Part shown: positions 18,282 through 26,305 of the stretch, in pieces | How positions within the stretch are numbered: position 1 is the first letter of the stretch | How the letters are laid out: every line of letters begins with the position of its first letter | Origin: Candidatus Gagatemarchaeum stordalenia | GTDB lineage: Archaea > Thermoproteota > Nitrososphaeria > Nitrososphaerales > Gagatemarchaeaceae | Length of the DNA stretch: 64,000 bases | Reading direction: 5' to 3' | Assembly: GCA_003164815.1 (NCBI GenBank) | Contig: PLUF01000115.1 | Coordinates: forward strand, 1 to 64,000 | Notes under the pieces: generated by a model | The model's database searches: none | Told to the model about the DNA's origin: nothing | Seen by the model: only the letters and a program-made list of their open reading frames with translations | Position numbers and translations under genes: made by a program

Positions 18282-19085
18282 GTGAAACGGGCGAAAGTGG
18301 GGATATTCGGAGGTTCTGGCTTCTACAAGTTCCTAAAGGAGTACGAGGAGCTGGACGTTCAGACGCCCTACGGGGCGCCGAGCGCGTCTCTCAAGCTCTC
18401 GAGCATAGGCTCTCACGCTGTCGCGTTCCTCCCGAGGCATGGCGAGCACCACCAGTTCCCGCCGCACATGGTCCCCTACAGGGCCAACCTCTCTGCCTTC
18501 AGCCAGGTCGGGGTCGAGCGGGTGATCGGCCCCTGCGCTGTGGGGAGCCTCGACCCGAGGAGGAAGCCGGGCGAGTTCGTGATCTGCGACCAGTTCGTGC
18601 ACTTCACCACGGGCCGGAGGGACACCTTCTACGACGGGCCAGAGACGACGCACATCAGCACGGCGGACCCCTACTGCCCGGAGCTGCGGAAGATCGCTTC
18701 CGAGAGCGCCGGGAGGCTGGGCATCCCCTTCCACTCTGGGGGGACCGTGGTGGTCATCCAGGGGCCTCGCTTCTCGACGAGGTCGGAGAGCCGGTTCTTC
18801 AGGGCGCAGGGATGGGACGTGATCAACATGACGCAGTACCCCGAGGTCGTGCTCGCGAGGGAGCTCGAGATGTGCTACGTCAACATCTCCCTGGTCACCG
18901 ACTACGACTCGGGGCTGGAGGGAGACCCGAGCGTCAAGCCGGTCTCCCACGAGGGGGTCATCAAGATCTTCAACCAGAACCTCGAGAACCTGAGGAAGCT
19001 CATCATGGACATGGTCGGGGATATTCCGGAGAAGAGGTCCTGCGCCTGCGGGACTGCGCTCGAGAACGCGAGGCTGAAGGCTTGA
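18282..19085 (+). CDS. mtnP: S-methyl-5'-thioadenosine phosphorylase
   Basis: A 267-residue phosphorylase that splits methylthioadenosine into adenine and methylthioribose-1-phosphate. The phosphate loop GIFGGSGFY is at the N-terminus, followed by FLPRHGEHHQFPPHMVPYRAN and the purine-site region IQGPRFSTRSESRFFRAQGWDVINMTQYPEV, which is typical of MTAP rather than PNP. GTG 18282 lies about 27 bases after GAATTTAAG, so the message is probably leaderless. The stop overlaps the APRT start by one base, so the adenine it frees can pass directly to the next enzyme. Confidence 0.92.
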   Translation: MKRAKVGIFGGSGFYKFLKEYEELDVQTPYGAPSASLKLSSIGSHAVAFLPRHGEHHQFPPHMVPYRANLSAFSQVGVERVIGPCAVGSLDPRRKPGEFVICDQFVHFTTGRRDTFYDGPETTHISTADPYCPELRKIASESAGRLGIPFHSGGTVVVIQGPRFSTRSESRFFRAQGWDVINMTQYPEVVLARELEMCYVNISLVTDYDSGLEGDPSVKPVSHEGVIKIFNQNLENLRKLIMDMVGDIPEKRSCACGTALENARLKA

Positions 19086-19630
19086 TGGATGCGGCGCTCG
19101 CCCTAAGGATGAAGAACTCGATCCGCAGGATCCCCGACTTCCCCAAGGAGGGGATAGTCTTCAGGGACCTGACCACGCTCTGGAAGGACCCAGAGCTCCT
19201 CAGGGCAAGCGCCGACGCGATCTACGACCACTACAAGGGAAGGAAGGTCGACAAGGTTCTGGGAATCGAGGCCAGGGGCTTCGTCTTCGGCGCCCTCCTG
19301 GCGGAGCGGTTCGGGGTGGGGTTCATACCCGCGAGGAAGATGGGGAAGCTGCCGGGCGAAAAGATCACGGAGGAGTACCAGCTCGAGTACAGGATGGACG
19401 GCCTCGAGATGCACAAGGACGCGGTTGAATCCGGGGAACAGGTGCTGATAGTCGACGACCTCATGGCGACCGCCGGGACCGCGCTCGCGGCGACCAAGCT
19501 GGTCGAGAGGATGGGCGGGACGGTGCTCGGCCTGGCGTTCGTGGTCGAGCTCACCTTCCTTCTCGGGAGGGAGAAGCTCCGCGGCTACGAGATTCTGTCG
19601 CTCGTCCAGTATGCTTCAGAGGATGAGTAG
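19085..19630 (+). CDS. apt: adenine phosphoribosyltransferase
   Basis: A 181-residue type I phosphoribosyltransferase. FPKEGIVFRDLTTLWKDP is typical of APRT and the PRPP loop is VLIVDDLMATAGTALAA. It recycles adenine, released by the MTAP encoded just upstream, into AMP. Its ATG shares one base with the MTAP stop codon (TGATG), so translation is coupled. IEARGFVFGALLAERFGVGF confirms the family. Confidence 0.93.
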   Translation: MDAALALRMKNSIRRIPDFPKEGIVFRDLTTLWKDPELLRASADAIYDHYKGRKVDKVLGIEARGFVFGALLAERFGVGFIPARKMGKLPGEKITEEYQLEYRMDGLEMHKDAVESGEQVLIVDDLMATAGTALAATKLVERMGGTVLGLAFVVELTFLLGREKLRGYEILSLVQYASEDE

Positions 19631-19699
19631 GGCCTGAAGAGTCGCCAGCGTCAGAGGGGCACCCGGGATACTCAGATCGCCGTCATAACTGGGAGCGGG

Positions 19700-20380
19700 A
19701 TGGACGACCTCTTCCCGACCCAGGAGGAGGTGGGCGTCCGGACGCGCTTTGGGAGGGTAACGCTATACCGCTGCAGGTCCGGAAGGAGGGAGTTCCTCTT
19801 CCTGCCGCGGCACGGGGCCGACCACTCGGTGCCCCCCCACCACATCAACTTCAAGGCCAACCTCCAGGCCCTGAAGGACGCCGGAGTTGAGCGCGTTGTC
19901 GCCACGTCGGCCGTGGGGTCCATAAGCGAGAAGCTCCCGGTGGGAGGGCTGGGTCTGCTGGACCAGTTCATCGACCTCTCGAAGAGGCACCTCACCTACT
20001 TCGACCTTCGGCCAGTCCACGTCGACATGACGCGCCCCTACGATCCCGGGCTGCAGCTGATCGTCGTCGAGTCTGCCGCCGCCCTCCGTGTGAGGCTGGC
20101 GACGGGGCTGGTGTACGCATCGGTCGACGGGCCCCGCTACGAGACCGCGGCCGAGATTCGGATGTTCGGGCTCCTCGGCGCCGACGTCGTGGGCATGACG
20201 GGGGCGCCCGAGGCCATACTCGCCAACGAGCTAGGGCTGAGGTATGCGTCCATCGTGGTCGGTACCAACCGTGCCGCCGGCCTGCAGGACCGGATCTCGC
20301 ACGATGAGGTCGTGGCAATGATGAGCCGGACGTCCCCTCTCATCAGGGGGCTCCTGGAACGAACGGTCGAGAGCACCTAA
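19700..20380 (+). CDS. second MTAP/PNP-family phosphorylase, start uncertain
   Basis: A purine-nucleoside-phosphorylase-type protein (about 226 residues from ATG 19700). FLPRHGADHSVPPHHINFKAN and VDGPRYETAAEIRMFGLLGADVVGMTGAPE place it in the MTAP/PNP family; the TGAPE wording differs from TQYPE of the upstream MTAP, so substrate choice may differ. The conserved phosphate loop is encoded upstream of the ATG (IAVITGSGMDDLFP), in a stretch open back to the APRT stop but with no ATG, GTG or TTG. The only start-like codon there is CTG 19634, three bases after the APRT stop. The true protein therefore probably begins at a non-standard codon. Confidence 0.85.
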   Translation: MDDLFPTQEEVGVRTRFGRVTLYRCRSGRREFLFLPRHGADHSVPPHHINFKANLQALKDAGVERVVATSAVGSISEKLPVGGLGLLDQFIDLSKRHLTYFDLRPVHVDMTRPYDPGLQLIVVESAAALRVRLATGLVYASVDGPRYETAAEIRMFGLLGADVVGMTGAPEAILANELGLRYASIVVGTNRAAGLQDRISHDEVVAMMSRTSPLIRGLLERTVEST

Positions 20381-20425
20381 TCGCATTTTAATAATGGTGG
20401 GCGCGCCGGATGCACGAACTTAGAT

Positions 20426-21658
20426 TTGGGCAAGATAGCCGATCCTAAACTCGCCGGAGAAGGGGAGAAGAACTTCCTCTGGGCGAAGAACCACATGGTC
20501 GCTCTCAACGCGCTTTCGGCGAAGTACGGCAAGGGGAAGCCGTTCAGCGGAGTGACCGTTGGGGTCTGCCTCCACGTCACCAAGGAGACTTCGGTCCTCG
20601 TCGACGCACTGGTGAAGGCTGGGGCTGACGTGAAGCTGGCGGCCGCGAACCCCCTCTCTACCCAGGATGACATCGCCGCGTTTCTCGCTCGGGAGGCGGA
20701 GGTCTGGGCCTGGAAGGGGCAGACCGCGAAGGAGTACGAGTGGTGCATCAGGCAGGTCGTGGCCCAGAAGCCGGCCATACTGATAGACGACGGCGCCGAC
20801 CTCCACGTGGCCGCGATGACCGCGAGGCTCGAAAGCGTGCTGGGCGGCTGCGAGGAGACCACCACGGGCGTGGTCAGGATAACCGCGCTCGAGAGGGAGG
20901 GGAAGCTTGGCTACCCGATCATAGCGATAAACAACGCCAAGACGAAGCACCTCTTTGACAACCGCTACGGGACCGGGCAGAGCACCTTCGACGGCATACT
21001 GAGGGCGACCGCTCTCCTCATCGCCGGGAAGATGGTCGTGGTCGTCGGCTACGGGTGGGTTGGGAAGGGAGTGGCCCGGAGGGCAGCGGGGCTGGGCGCA
21101 AGAGTCACCGTCGTCGAGATCGACCCGATAAAGGCTCTCGAGGCGCACCTCGACGGCTTCGAGGTCTCCTCGATAAGCGAGGCCGCCCGCCGCGGAGAGA
21201 TATTCATCACCTGCACGGGGATGAAGGGCGTAATCCCGTACTCCTCGATCGAGCTGATGAGGGAAGGCGCGATCCTCTCGAACGCGGGCCACTTCGACGT
21301 CGAGATAGACGTGAAGACCCTTCTGGCAAGGGCGAAGTCGGTGAGGGGAGTCAGACCGAACGTGGACGAGGTCGTCCTGCCAGACGGCAAGAAGGTCTAC
21401 CTGCTCGCAAAGGGACGGATCGTGAACCTCGTGGCTGCCGAGGGGCACCCCCCGGAGGTCATGCAGATGTCCTTCGCGAACCAGTTCATGTCGGCGCTCT
21501 ACCTCCTGAAGAACCACTCGAACCTGGTCACCCGGGTCCTTGACGTACCTCCGGAGATAGAGAGCCAGGTGGCTCTGGCGACCCTCGAATCGCTCGGGAT
21601 ATCGATAGACAGGGCGACAAAGGCGCAGCTGAAGTACGCCGAGAGCTGGAAGATATAG
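20426..21658 (+). CDS. ahcY: adenosylhomocysteinase
   Basis: A 410-residue S-adenosyl-L-homocysteine hydrolase, which removes the inhibitory product of methyltransferases. NAD-binding motif VVGYGWVGKGVARRAAGLGARVTVVE is intact, as are DDGADLH, ETTTGVVR and NNAKTKHLFDNRYGTGQST; the C-terminus ends LKYAESWKI, close to the usual KPDHYRY-like tail position but shorter, as in archaeal enzymes. The start is TTG 20426. A TTTTAATA box at 20385-20392 would place the transcript start near 20412. The gene follows other salvage genes, so the block recovers adenine and methionine from SAM use. Confidence 0.95.
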   Translation: MGKIADPKLAGEGEKNFLWAKNHMVALNALSAKYGKGKPFSGVTVGVCLHVTKETSVLVDALVKAGADVKLAAANPLSTQDDIAAFLAREAEVWAWKGQTAKEYEWCIRQVVAQKPAILIDDGADLHVAAMTARLESVLGGCEETTTGVVRITALEREGKLGYPIIAINNAKTKHLFDNRYGTGQSTFDGILRATALLIAGKMVVVVGYGWVGKGVARRAAGLGARVTVVEIDPIKALEAHLDGFEVSSISEAARRGEIFITCTGMKGVIPYSSIELMREGAILSNAGHFDVEIDVKTLLARAKSVRGVRPNVDEVVLPDGKKVYLLAKGRIVNLVAAEGHPPEVMQMSFANQFMSALYLLKNHSNLVTRVLDVPPEIESQVALATLESLGISIDRATKAQLKYAESWKI

Positions 21659-21672
21659 GAATAAGGGTCCGA

Positions 21673-23373
21673 TTGTCGAGCGAGAGCGGGAAGAAGAGGG
21701 TACTCGTCCTCTGCGCCCTCCCGTACACGAACGCGGTCCCCCACGTCGGCAACATAGTGGGCTCGCACCTCCCGGCGGACATCTTCGCGAGGTACTGCAG
21801 GCTAAAGGGATACCAGACGCTGCTCATCGGCGGAGCCGACGAGAACGGGACCCCCACCGAGGTCGCTGCGCTTGAGCTCAAGGTAACCACGCAGAGGCTC
21901 ACAGACGTCTTCTACGCGGTCCACAAGCGCATCTACGACTGGTTCGAGATATCGTACGACAACTTCTCGAGGACGTCGCTGCCTGTCCACCACAGGACCA
22001 CGCAGGACTTCTTCCTGAGGATCTACGAGAAGGGCTTCGTCTCGGCCGGCGTCCTCCGCCTCCCCTACTGCGAGAACGACAAGCTCTTCCTCGCTGACCG
22101 CTACATCCTGGGCACTTGCCCGGTCTGCGGGTACGGGTTCGCCCGCGGCGACCAGTGCGAGAACTGCGCCACGCTCCTCGAGCCGTCGCAGCTCATCAAC
22201 CCGAAGTGCAAGATAGACGGCAGCACGCCCGTCTTTCGGGACAGCGAGAACCTGTTCCTCGAGCTCGGGAAGGTGGAGGGCGCCCTCCAGACCTGGATAA
22301 AGTCGAAGGAGGCGTGGAGGAGGCAGGTGACCTCGCTCGCGCTCTCGTGGATAGACGAGGGCCTGAAGAAGAGGAGCATCACAAGGGACCTGAAGTGGGG
22401 GGTCCCAGTCCCCCTGAAGGGTTACGAGAACAAGATATTTTATGTCTGGTTCGACGCGCCTATCGGGTACATCTCCTCGACCAAGGAGTGGGCCGAGAGG
22501 TCCGGGGATCCCGAGGCCTGGAAGACATACTGGCTCGACCCAAGCACCACGATCTACAACTTTCTCGGGAAGGACAACATCCCGTTCCACACGATCTTCT
22601 GGCCGGGGATGCTGATGGCCCACGGCGACTTCAATCTCCCCTCGGAAGTGGTCGGTCTGCAGTACTGCAACTACGAGGGCGACAAGATCTCCAAGTCGCG
22701 GAACTGGGGGATCTTCTGCGAGAAGGTCGTGGAGTCGGGCCTCGCGCCCGACATCTGGAGGTACTACCTCACCTACCTCATCCCTGAGACCAAGGACACC
22801 GAGTTCAAATGGGACGAGTTCGAGAGCAGGGTCAACAACGAGCTCGTGGCCAACATCGGGAACTTCGTCCACAGGACGCTCACCTTCACCTCGAACTTCC
22901 TCTCCGGCGTGGTCGAGCCGGTCGAGCTAGGGGAGGAGGACGAGGCGGTCCATGCGAAGGTCCTCGCCGAGGTGGACGAGGCCGACCGCGCGCTCCGAGA
23001 CGTCAGGATTCGAGACGCCATGAAGAACATCCTGCAGGTCGCGACCATCGGGAACGAGTACTTCCAGAGAAGCCAGCCATGGGTTCTGATAAAGCAGGAC
23101 CCTGCGAGGTGCAGACAGGTGATCTACTCCTGCGTGAGCATCTGCAGGATACTCGCCGTCCTGCTCGACCCGTACCTGCCGGAATCTTCGAAGAAGATCT
23201 ACGGCTTCCTCAAGCTCGAAGGGCGCCCCAGGTGGGACGACGTGTCTCTCCCGTTGGGCAGGACCGTGATCGAGAAGCCCGAGATACTCTTCAGGAAGCT
23301 CGAGAAGCCGGAGCTCGAGCGGGTAAAGTCGATAGTGACGAAGAGCACCGACGCCAAGGACTACTTCCGCTAG
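21673..23373 (+). CDS. metG: methionyl-tRNA synthetase
   Basis: A class I synthetase of 566 residues. The HIGH-type motif is PHVGN in LPYTNAVPHVGNIVGSHLP, a zinc-binding knuckle has CPVCGYGFARGDQCENC, and the KMSKS motif reads DKISKSRNWG. It charges tRNA-Met. The C-terminal EMAP-type tRNA-binding domain found in many MetRS proteins is absent, so it would have to be a separate protein or missing. The start is TTG 21673, 14 bases after the ahcY stop, so the two are probably co-transcribed. Confidence 0.95.
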   Translation: MSSESGKKRVLVLCALPYTNAVPHVGNIVGSHLPADIFARYCRLKGYQTLLIGGADENGTPTEVAALELKVTTQRLTDVFYAVHKRIYDWFEISYDNFSRTSLPVHHRTTQDFFLRIYEKGFVSAGVLRLPYCENDKLFLADRYILGTCPVCGYGFARGDQCENCATLLEPSQLINPKCKIDGSTPVFRDSENLFLELGKVEGALQTWIKSKEAWRRQVTSLALSWIDEGLKKRSITRDLKWGVPVPLKGYENKIFYVWFDAPIGYISSTKEWAERSGDPEAWKTYWLDPSTTIYNFLGKDNIPFHTIFWPGMLMAHGDFNLPSEVVGLQYCNYEGDKISKSRNWGIFCEKVVESGLAPDIWRYYLTYLIPETKDTEFKWDEFESRVNNELVANIGNFVHRTLTFTSNFLSGVVEPVELGEEDEAVHAKVLAEVDEADRALRDVRIRDAMKNILQVATIGNEYFQRSQPWVLIKQDPARCRQVIYSCVSICRILAVLLDPYLPESSKKIYGFLKLEGRPRWDDVSLPLGRTVIEKPEILFRKLEKPELERVKSIVTKSTDAKDYFR

Positions 23374-23383
23374 AGCGCCTTTC

Positions 23384-24403
23384 TCACTCGCACGACGGAA
23401 CCCCCTCGAGCCCCGAGGGCAGAGAGTATTCCATGCTGTCGTCCATCACCGTCCTCAAGGACGCCAGCGGATCGTATTCATCGTACCTGGTCGCCTTGAA
23501 CCCGGATGCGAGCACGCTAACCTGGAGCTGCGAGCCGCCCCTGTAGCTCACGCTGTACTCGACGTCTATGGCGCCGTTCCCGAACATCGAGCCCAGGCGC
23601 TTGACAGCGGTGGCGGTCTCTCCGGCCCTGAGGGCCGAGTCGCCGGTGAGGACCACGACGGCGTGGTTCGCCTCCTTGGTCTCCGCCCTCTTGCTGATCC
23701 CGATGACGGCCCGCGAGAGCGCCTCCTCGGTCTTGTCAACCGAGCCCGATGAAGCGGAGCTTAGGAAGGAGTAGCCGTCCTCGAAGACGGTCCCGAGGAC
23801 CTTGTTGAGGCCCACCGGGATCGAGTCGTCCGACTGCCTCGAGAGCAGGGATCCGAGTGCGGTGACCGCCTCGGAGTTTGCCAGATCGTAGATCTCTTTC
23901 AGCGTCGCGTCCGACGTGCTCTTGAGCAGGGTATCGTTATCCACGACTACCACGCCCCTGGAGACGCCCCTCAGTCGCCTGAGCGCTAGGCCGGCGTAGA
24001 ATCGCAACTTCTCCTCGAAGCCGAACGGCATCACTGCGATGCTGACCGTGTCGGCACCGCTATCCTTGGCGAGCTCAGCCACGACTGGCGCAAGGCCGGA
24101 CCCTGTCGCGCGCCCGAGGCCTGCAACTATGAACACGACCTTCGCGCCTTCCACCAGCCTCCGCATCTCGGACTGGTAGCGGATTGAGAGTCCCCTCACC
24201 ATCGCCGGCGTCAGCTTCTGGTCGATGGGGCCCTCGATGAGGAGCTTCTCGCCTCCGTCGACCGACTCAAGGTCTGCCGGGTCGCATGACAGATACGCGA
24301 ACCTGTCGACCAGCGTCGTCTCCTTGCTTAGCGCGGATACGATTCTTGCCCCGGCGCTTCCTATTCCGAGAGCCAAAACTTGACCAGAAGAGGCGGTTGA
24401 CAT
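23384..24403 (-). CDS. divergent FtsZ/tubulin-superfamily GTPase
   Basis: A 339-residue protein with the FtsZ N-terminal pattern LALGIGSAGARIVSAL and a degenerate tubulin signature GLGRATGSGLAPVVAELA in place of GGGTGTG. VDNDTLL matches the FtsZ T6/H7 region. It probably belongs to the FtsZ/CetZ superfamily but with altered nucleotide contacts, as in thaumarchaeal FtsZ-like proteins. The C-terminal tail (DDSMEYSLPSGLEG) could be a short interaction peptide. It is convergent with metG and alone in its strand block. Whether it acts in division or cell shape cannot be told. Confidence 0.8.
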   Translation of the reverse strand: MSTASSGQVLALGIGSAGARIVSALSKETTLVDRFAYLSCDPADLESVDGGEKLLIEGPIDQKLTPAMVRGLSIRYQSEMRRLVEGAKVVFIVAGLGRATGSGLAPVVAELAKDSGADTVSIAVMPFGFEEKLRFYAGLALRRLRGVSRGVVVVDNDTLLKSTSDATLKEIYDLANSEAVTALGSLLSRQSDDSIPVGLNKVLGTVFEDGYSFLSSASSGSVDKTEEALSRAVIGISKRAETKEANHAVVVLTGDSALRAGETATAVKRLGSMFGNGAIDVEYSVSYRGGSQLQVSVLASGFKATRYDEYDPLASLRTVMDDSMEYSLPSGLEGVPSCE

Positions 24404-24510
24404 CTTGCAAGGCTATCCTTGACGACCTCCAGATTAATCAGCCTCGGGGTCAAAACCTTCCACCAATGGTTGACATTATGTACACTAAGAATCGAGGATG
24501 CGAGTATACT

Positions 24511-24810
24511 CTAAGGTGCCTTCGGATGATTCACTAGCGTGTTGACGAGTTCGTCCTGCATGTGGCCGTCGCATTCCACGACCGTGGTGGTAACGCCTTC
24601 CACCTTTCCCGCCGCCTCCCTTATCCTCCTTCCGAGGTCGACTGCGGTGGGGCTGTAGGCAGAGAGGGGTGTGAACCTTACCTTTATCGAGCCGGGAGCG
24701 ATCTCCACGACCTCCGTGACGATCGTCAGCTCCCCCAGCTTCCTCCCGGTCTCCTCCTCGACGAGACCGTAGATGGCCTCCTTAGTCCTCGTCGCTAGTT
24801 CTTCGGCCAT
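24511..24810 (-). CDS. MIP18/DUF59 family metal-sulfur cluster protein
   Basis: A 99-residue protein with the MIP18 (DUF59/PaaD-like) layout: an N-terminal helix RTKEAIYGLVEEETG, a strand VTEVVEIAPGSIKVRFTPLSAYSPTA and a second helical part. Family members act in iron-sulfur cluster assembly or insertion. The usual Cys in the loop after the second strand (often TSPxCP) is not in the corresponding PLSAYSPTA, and the only Cys is in VVECDGHMQ. That could mean a changed role. It lies just after gcvPB on the same strand with 19 bases between. Confidence 0.7.
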   Translation of the reverse strand: MAEELATRTKEAIYGLVEEETGRKLGELTIVTEVVEIAPGSIKVRFTPLSAYSPTAVDLGRRIREAAGKVEGVTTTVVECDGHMQDELVNTLVNHPKAP

Positions 24811-24829
24811 GCGCAGTCTTGCTCCCGCC

Positions 24830-26305
24830 TCACCACTTAACCTTAAGGGAAAGCGGGTGGGAAGCCTTCACCTCGTCGATTCTGCCCACCGTCGTGTTCA
24901 TCGGCTCATGCTCGAGCTCGCCCCGCTCAAGTCTCCCGTAGAGGTCGTTGAGGAGGTCGGCGTACTCGTCGAGCGCCTCGAGGGTCTCGGTCTCGGTAGG
25001 CTCTATCATCAGAGCCTCCTCCACCGTCAGGGGGAAGTAGACCGTCGGGGAGTGCACGCCGTAGTCCAGGAGGGCTTTTGCGACCTTCATCGCGCCCCCG
25101 CTGTGCAGGCTGTTGACCGAGACCACCACCTCGTGCTTCCTCCTGAGCCCCTTGCCCTGGAGGACCGGGTATGCGTTCGGATCCAGTTTCGAGAGCAGGT
25201 AGTTGGCGGCGAGGACGGAGAGGCTCGAGACGGAGTCGAGCCCGCTCGAACCCAGCAGGCTGATGTAGCAGTACGCCCTGAGCAGGATGGCCGAGTTGGC
25301 GTAGCTTCCCTTGAGCCTGCCGATGCTCTTGGGAAGGTCGTAGTCCAGGTGGTAGCCTTCGCTCGTCTTCGTGACCACGGGGACAGGGAGGTATCCCCTA
25401 AGCCGCTCGGTGACCCCGACCGGTCCGGCACCGGGCCCTCCGCCGCCGTGCGGCGTGGCGAACGTCTTGTGAAGGTTGAGGTGGACGATGTCGAATCCCA
25501 TGTCTCCGGGGCGCGCCTTGCCCAGGAGGGCGTTCATGTTCGCACCGTCGTAGTACATGAGGCCCCCGGCGTCGTGGACCACCCGGGATACCTCTCCCAC
25601 CTCGCTCTCGAAGAGGCCGAGGGTGTTGGGGACCGTGAGCATCATCCCGGCGGTCCTCGAGGAGACCAGCCTCCGCACCACGTCCGCCCTGACCAGGCCC
25701 CTCTCGTCGGAGGCGACCTTGACCACCTTGAAACCGCCCATCGCGGCGCTCGCGGGGTTGGTCCCGTGGGCTGAGTCGGGCACGAGGATTTCGTCCCTTT
25801 CGGCGCCTCCGTTGTCACGGAGGTAGTTCCTCATCATCAGGACACCTGCGAACTCACCCTGGGCTCCGGCGGCGGGGCTCAGCGCGAACCCGCTCATCCC
25901 GGTTATCTCGCAGAGCATCTGCGAGAGGTCGTAGAAGATCCCCAGGAGGCCCTGCAGGGTCTCTTCGGGCTGGAGCGGGTGCGCCTCCCTCATCCCGGGC
26001 GATCCCGCGATATACTCGGAGACCTTCGGGTTGTACTTCATGGTACAGCTCCCCAGCGGGTAGGTCCCGGTCTCCACGGAGAAGTTCATCTGTGAGAGCC
26101 TGTTGAAGTGTCTCAGGACCTGAAGCTCGGCTATCTCTGGAAGCTTGAGTTCCCCCCTCCTGAGGTTCGACGGCAGTATCTCCCTGCCCTTCTTCCAAGC
26201 CTCGATCTTGGGGTCGGTCGGCGGGACGAACCCTGCCCGACCGCTCCTGCTCAGCTCAGAGATCAGGGGCTCGTCCCAGCGGGCCTGCCTGTACCGCCGG
26301 GCCAC
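24830..26305 (-). CDS. gcvPB: glycine dehydrogenase (decarboxylating) subunit 2
   Basis: The PLP-carrying half of split glycine dehydrogenase (P-protein), 491 residues. The PLP lysine lies in DIVHLNLHKTFATPHGGGGPG. Other matches are GTYPLGSCTMKYNP and PDSAHGTNPASAAMGGF. With subunit 1 it decarboxylates glycine and passes the aminomethyl group to the H protein. H, T and L proteins are not in this window. The GTG start follows the gcvPA stop directly. Confidence 0.95.
   Translation of the reverse strand: MARRYRQARWDEPLISELSRSGRAGFVPPTDPKIEAWKKGREILPSNLRRGELKLPEIAELQVLRHFNRLSQMNFSVETGTYPLGSCTMKYNPKVSEYIAGSPGMREAHPLQPEETLQGLLGIFYDLSQMLCEITGMSGFALSPAAGAQGEFAGVLMMRNYLRDNGGAERDEILVPDSAHGTNPASAAMGGFKVVKVASDERGLVRADVVRRLVSSRTAGMMLTVPNTLGLFESEVGEVSRVVHDAGGLMYYDGANMNALLGKARPGDMGFDIVHLNLHKTFATPHGGGGPGAGPVGVTERLRGYLPVPVVTKTSEGYHLDYDLPKSIGRLKGSYANSAILLRAYCYISLLGSSGLDSVSSLSVLAANYLLSKLDPNAYPVLQGKGLRRKHEVVVSVNSLHSGGAMKVAKALLDYGVHSPTVYFPLTVEEALMIEPTETETLEALDEYADLLNDLYGRLERGELEHEPMNTTVGRIDEVKASHPLSLKVKW

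Noticed and set aside
20420-21517. 365-residue minus-strand ORF opposite the SAH hydrolase gene
   Set aside because: Shadow frame; the plus strand encodes a full ahcY with NAD motif.
24773-25774. 333-residue plus-strand ORF opposite gcvPB
   Set aside because: Shadow of gcvPB, with no motif and a composition typical of antisense frames.
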